Of a stretch of DNA of 64,000 nucleotides, positions 60,115 through 64,000 are shown piece by piece (within the stretch, counting starts at the first letter, position 1; the number at the start of each line of letters is the position of its first letter). The notes beneath the pieces are model-generated. The model worked only from the letters and a program-made list of their open reading frames with translations. It was not told the origin of the DNA and made no database searches. The DNA lies in NCBI GenBank assembly GCA_947568835.1, contig OX387609.1, positions 1,740,001 to 1,804,000 on the forward strand, in the 5' to 3' direction. The translations under genes were made by a program, and so were the position numbers. Source of the stretch: Protonemura montana. Lineage: Eukaryota > Arthropoda > Insecta > Plecoptera > Nemouridae.

Positions 60115-61425
60115 AGCTGCAGGATCGATCACGTGACCGACTCTAATGATGCCAGCAACGCCAACTCACAGACTTCACGACGGAGCTGAATATGCTTTAA
60201 TTGGTTAGCTCTTTTATTTCTAGCAACACTTAGCTTTCAACGTCGAGTTAATTGTGTATTTAATGAAATTATGATCTTAGCTGGAATATTAACTGGTAAC
60301 TGCTTCTTGTTTGTTGCATTTCTCATGCGATAGTAATTCTGGTCGCTCTTGAGTTGCTTGAATTGATAGCAAGCATTACTTTTACATCAACTGTAATCAA
60401 GATAAATTAACATACATATTATATTCAATATATTATCGTTTTGAGATATACTTATAAATATAAATATAATTTTTTTTATCGAAAACTGGAATTTCTTTTT
60501 GCTAAAGGAGGGAGTCAACGTTATTTACTGGTACACCTTGAGGGTCTCGATCGTAGGCTGCAAGTTGCTTCTGGGTTCTTGATCATGACGCTTTTTTGCC
60601 ACTGAAATGCACTTAAAAAGGGAGACAAAACAAGGGATGGCCTCGTTCATTCGGAGATCGTCTTAATGTTTGAAACTGTCATCTTCCGCACAAATATATT
60701 AATTTTTATCACTTAACTTCTTTCAAAACTCATGCATGGAAACCCAAACATAGTTTTGTTTAATTATGTTAATTTGTCTTTGAAATGTAAGTGTGTTCAT
60801 ATCAGTTATTGATAGCCATGGACTTTAAACGCTCTATATTCATATTTGTGTAGTTATTTTACTTTCAGAATGAGCTTAAATTATTTTTATCCTTACTCGT
60901 GTCATCCATTCTTTATTATTTTGTAAAGAAACAAAAAATAAAATAAATTAACTATTGCTGCGCTTTTTCATTTGATTCCATTGCTAACAGAAAGTAACCC
61001 GTCTTTACACAGATCATTTTGCTAGTTTTATTTCGGGAAAATTGTTTCTGATGTTAAATCTCTCTCAGTCTTCTAAAATAATTCGGTTAAACACCACACT
61101 TTAATTGTAAATACATTACACGATTCTTATGTCAAGGTTCAATATTAAAAAAAAAAATTACACAATGCACAGGTTCTTAGACCATGTGATAATCAAACAT
61201 GGACTTGTACCACGAATTGCATTAAAAATAGCTCGCTATCAGCATTTTAAATTGCCGGTCAATTTCAGCAGTGACGCTAGTAGATATAATTCATGCACTC
61301 TATGCGATAGCGACACTAAAAACATATTGTTATTAAAATAATCCAACCTAACCTTACAAACAAAAACACTACAAGTCAAGGCTCGTGAGCTGAAGGAAGC
61401 AACACCAGTTTTGTGCTCGATTACA
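60115..61425. other. Intergenic region upstream of gene B
   Basis: No exon or repeat was recognised. The proximal 100 bp before 61,426 must hold the 5' leader of gene B. No clear TATA or initiator was seen. Confidence 0.45.
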
Positions 61426-63308
61426 ATGGCCGTTATTACCGTGAAAGAGGAGGCATCAGTCGAGCCAGAAGGAAAAGGCAGCGAAAAACCTGTGGCAAAG
61501 AGCATGCTTCTTGAGGTTTCGTTTATTCTAACGGTATTATGCTGTTGCAGTTCCTTTTTTTAAGTTGTGCTGATTTTTTGTGATGGTTTTGAGAACCGTT
61601 GGTATATTTAAATTGTGTTCTTTTGGTTAATGCTGTTTGGTGAAGTCCTTTTTAGGACTAGAAGAATAACCACAATATTCATAAGTTGAGTAATACGGTT
61701 TTTTTATTAGTCACTCCTTATTTTCATTTCTAAATTAGGCAATCTCAGTCGCCATGATCATCACATCAACTATTTCTCTGGTTAAAATGCAGAGAAATAT
61801 TGACTATCTACAGGAGATGAAACGCAAAGTGTTCTTTGCTCTGATCGGTACGATAACAATACTTTTTAAATTGCTAACGTGAATCGATTCTGCAAACCGT
61901 TTTTGGTAATTGTGTGATTTCTTGCAGAATATCGAGTTGTTATTATATTTATGATTGTTTCTGCTGTGATCCAACTTCTTGTCAACATGGCAATGCTGCT
62001 AGCTGTGTACAAGGTTAGCAAATATACAAATATGTTTGTAGAATTAAAATTGTATTTGTAAAAGCGTGCAAGCTTCGAAGTTTGTAAATATTATATCGAT
62101 GAATTAGTAATTCTCATCAAATACGATAACAATTTTCCCAAAAAGTTCGCAACCAGTTGGCTGAAGGGCCAGATCGTTTAAAAAAAAAAATTTACGTTTT
62201 AACTCGGGGTTAAAATGTGATCAGCCAATCGCAGACGGTGTTAAAAGATTTTCAGAGGATGTTTTGAGAACAGCTGTGTCTGGAATCCTGTTGTTCGCGT
62301 TGTACCGTCCTTCGGAAGGGACGTTAAGCCGGTGGTCCCCTTGGTCTTCGACGGGAGTAGGCTACCCTCTTTTCTAGGCTAGGTTTGGTTTATCATCATC
62401 CTCATCATCATCCACTCATTCACCGACGCTATAAGACCAGTTCCACACGGACAGATGTCAAAACAGTAGTAGTAGAGTAGTAGTTTATTGTCATTTTACC
62501 ATAAAACATACAAAGATGCTGGTTTACAGACATACATTAAATGCATTAATATTGTAAATATAAAATTGTAGATATAAAATTGTAAAATTGTAAATATAAA
62601 AATCTAAATCTATAGTCACAGTATTTGCACAGCTCGTCAGGTATAGCTAATACTTATTCTAAGCAGTCAATGAACTCTTTGACGCTGTAGCATGCTTTAT
62701 CCATCAATAACAGTTTTATTCTCTTTTTGAACATATTCGTCGTTAAACTCAAATAATCAATCAAAATTGTTTCCCAAAAAGAAATAGAGGTTCAGCGTAA
62801 CTTTTGTGGATCTGGCTTCGGGAAATTATAACAACACTTTCAAAATATGAGGACCAGAGAAGAATAAATGGTTTCGTTTCTTTTCTTAATGAAAATATTT
62901 GTTTGTAATTTGTCTTTGGAATGTTTCGCAGGAGCGAGTTGCTTTGCTATTTGAAATAAACAGAATATTTGGAATATCAAGCTTTATTCTCTGTTCTGCA
63001 TTCTGGTTGTTGGCTTTATCGATATTCGTTTATGAGATACAAATGAGTTCCGGACTTTGGTTGGGCTTCACGATCTTCGTTGGAGGATTCCTGCATGCCG
63101 GTGAGTTTGTCATGTTGGCAATTACATGGTTTATTTGAGTTGGTTTCGACGCACGTTTTCTTAATATCGTTGATCGCGATTTGCAGGTATGATTCTCTAC
63201 GTTTTCAAGACGGTGCAGATACAGAAAAGACGACTGGACGATGAGGAAAAGACTTTCGAAGAAGATATTCCTGAAGTTGAACATAACGATACGTATCAGA
63301 GATTTTGA
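61426..63308 (+). CDS. Four-transmembrane protein B, 197 aa, five exons
   Basis: Exons 61,426-61,533; 61,739-61,847; 61,928-62,013; 62,932-63,100; 63,187-63,308, GT-AG introns, phases 0, 1, 0, 1, sum 594 nt ending in TGA. The start is in good context (acaATGG). Residues 1-25 are polar and acidic and lack the Cys motif of gene A. Hydrophobic segments lie at about 27-50, 75-99, 113-135 and 141-166, and the C-terminus is charged, ending YQRF, which fits a YxxPhi endocytic/lysosomal sorting signal. Exon 3 is 86 bp as in gene A, and TM4 ends with the same LHA/IHA splice position. Sequence identity to A is low, so the duplication is old. Function is unknown; endosomal or lysosomal residence is inference. 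Confidence 0.85.
62280..62466 (+). mobile_element. 5S-derived SINE fragment in intron 3 of gene B
   Basis: Starts in the body (tggaatcctgttgttcgcgt), has a near-consensus core (ccttcggaagggacgttaag), (atc)n and ccactcattcaccgacgc. It is cut off at caaaacag, where the LINE fragment begins. Confidence 0.85.
62467..62815 (-). mobile_element. LINE 3' end (jockey/CR1-like clade, unresolved)
   Basis: On the minus strand a frame of about 43 codons ends at TAA (62,656-62,654). It reads ISFWETILIDYLSL, NMFKKRIKLLLMDK and CYSVKEFIDCLE, the pattern (FWxxL..., FKxxLKxxLL, FYSVxEF) seen at the C-terminus of many insect non-LTR reverse transcriptases. The 3' UTR follows and ends in a tac-type simple repeat (aataaactactactctacta). 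A stop codon lies just upstream of the readable part, so the copy is 5'-truncated and decayed. Confidence 0.65.
62932..63100 (+). CDS. Exon 4 of four-TM protein B (TM3 and TM4)
   Basis: Part of the 61,426-63,308 gene, listed separately because it is the longest and most clearly coding exon. It has acceptor ttcgcag|GAGCGAGTT, donor CATGCCG|GTGAGT, and two hydrophobic runs (SSFILCSAFWLLALSIFVY and LWLGFTIFVGGFLHA). Confidence 0.85.
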
Positions 63309-64000
63309 AGAATTTCTCGTCGAAAAAGATACAACTTTGCTTTTATACCAATTCACTATTACCAATTCTACTCTGTGAACAACTGAACAAAATTCCATAA
63401 AATCAAATTATTTCTAATGTTACCTTCATTGTGTAAATCATTCGATAATGTTCTTTATGTTTGAAAAATTTTTTTTTTTTTAGAAATCTGCTACTTTTGT
63501 CTTTCATCAGCACTTGTTCTTTGATCTTTGAACTTTGAACTAATATTTACCATTTCTTCAACATTTTTCACGAACTGTTTGAGCATTCAACTTTCTCAAG
63601 ATGAAGGCAAATCCAAAAAAAAGACAGCAAATGTCTTCATGGTAATAATAAACGTATTTACTGTTTATTTTCAAATGTAAATTCAGAAGGAAGAGATTTG
63701 AAAATGGGGTTGTGTTTTTTGAAAATAAGTACTATGGAATATAAAATTTAAAAAGATAAACCAAATCAGTCCTATAAAAACCATTTTAAGGCTTCATTTT
63801 ATCGCTGTTATTTTGTGTACTTATTTATATTTTTGTCACCCCTATTGACTACTTCTGTCTTCACTTTATATATATGACTGTATTATTATACTATTATGTA
63901 ACCATGAAATTGACTTGGTATTTTATTGTATTGTATTGTATTGACATAGCTAATATCACATATATGCGATCAATTGTGCTAGTAAATTTATTATTATTAT
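63309..64000. other. 3' flank of gene B
   Basis: AATAAA at 63,647-63,652 is a plausible polyadenylation signal 339 bp past the stop. A short tattg repeat is at about 63,922. Nothing else was recognised. Confidence 0.45.

Noticed and set aside
62105-62150. tRNA-SINE leader (ttctcatcaaatac) in intron 3 of gene B
   Set aside because: Only 14 bases match and no box A follows.
1-64000. LTR retroelement, Polinton or other virus-like copy
   Set aside because: No capsid, integrase, protease or envelope-like stretch and no long terminal repeats were recognised.

Overview
The window looks like non-model insect (or other hexapod) nuclear DNA. It is AT-rich, intron-rich and repeat-rich, with GT-AG introns, arthropod-type protein families and two Pol III-derived SINE families. 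Only three genes can be supported. None is bacterial or organellar, and there is no real rRNA or tRNA gene, CRISPR array or operon.

Layout. Positions 1-27,600 hold no recognised gene, only one doubtful exon near 1.3 kb. This part carries many copies of a 5S-rRNA-derived SINE (7.5, 8.9, 10.0, 11.6, 13.3 and 19.7 kb), several copies of a tRNA-derived SINE (0, 14.9, 15.3 and 21.3 kb), and large tandem arrays: an 8-bp unit at 3.3 kb, a 45-bp unit at 4.9-7.2 kb and a 16-bp unit at 23.1-24.2 kb. The long open frames inside these arrays follow from unit lengths and lack of stops and are not called as genes. At 27.66-29.82 kb, minus strand, lie the first two coding exons of a neuroligin: signal peptide plus the start of the cholinesterase-like domain. 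The remaining exons are not seen and would lie beyond the left edge or be too short to recognise. From 30 to 55 kb there is mostly unannotatable AT-rich DNA with more SINE copies (36.4, 37.8, 44.0 and 52.0 kb) and a 26-bp array at 33.2 kb.

The right end (55.3-63.3 kb) holds two plus-strand genes that I assembled exon by exon. Each encodes a small four-transmembrane protein (178 and 197 residues). They share the same five-exon plan, the same four intron phases (0, 1, 0, 1) and an 86-bp third exon, so they are ancient tandem duplicates. Their introns carry a 92-bp tandem array, antisense 5S-SINE copies and a LINE 3' end. The likely role is in endosomal, lysosomal or plasma membranes, but the function is unknown.

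The most interesting material is in the repeats. (1) Both Pol III SINE families have multiplied parts of their internal promoters in tandem: the 5S family repeats a 91-bp module carrying the whole 5S-like control region 3-5 times, and the tRNA family repeats a 52-bp box-A module up to 4 times. (2) Two tRNA-SINE insertions carry inverted 5' parts; one is a perfect 44-bp palindrome inside a 14-bp target duplication. (3) A fold-back element at 27.3 kb carries hammerhead-ribozyme-like core motifs in both arms. (4) The 45-bp array encodes a hairpin in nearly every unit and contains a 14-unit higher-order duplication.
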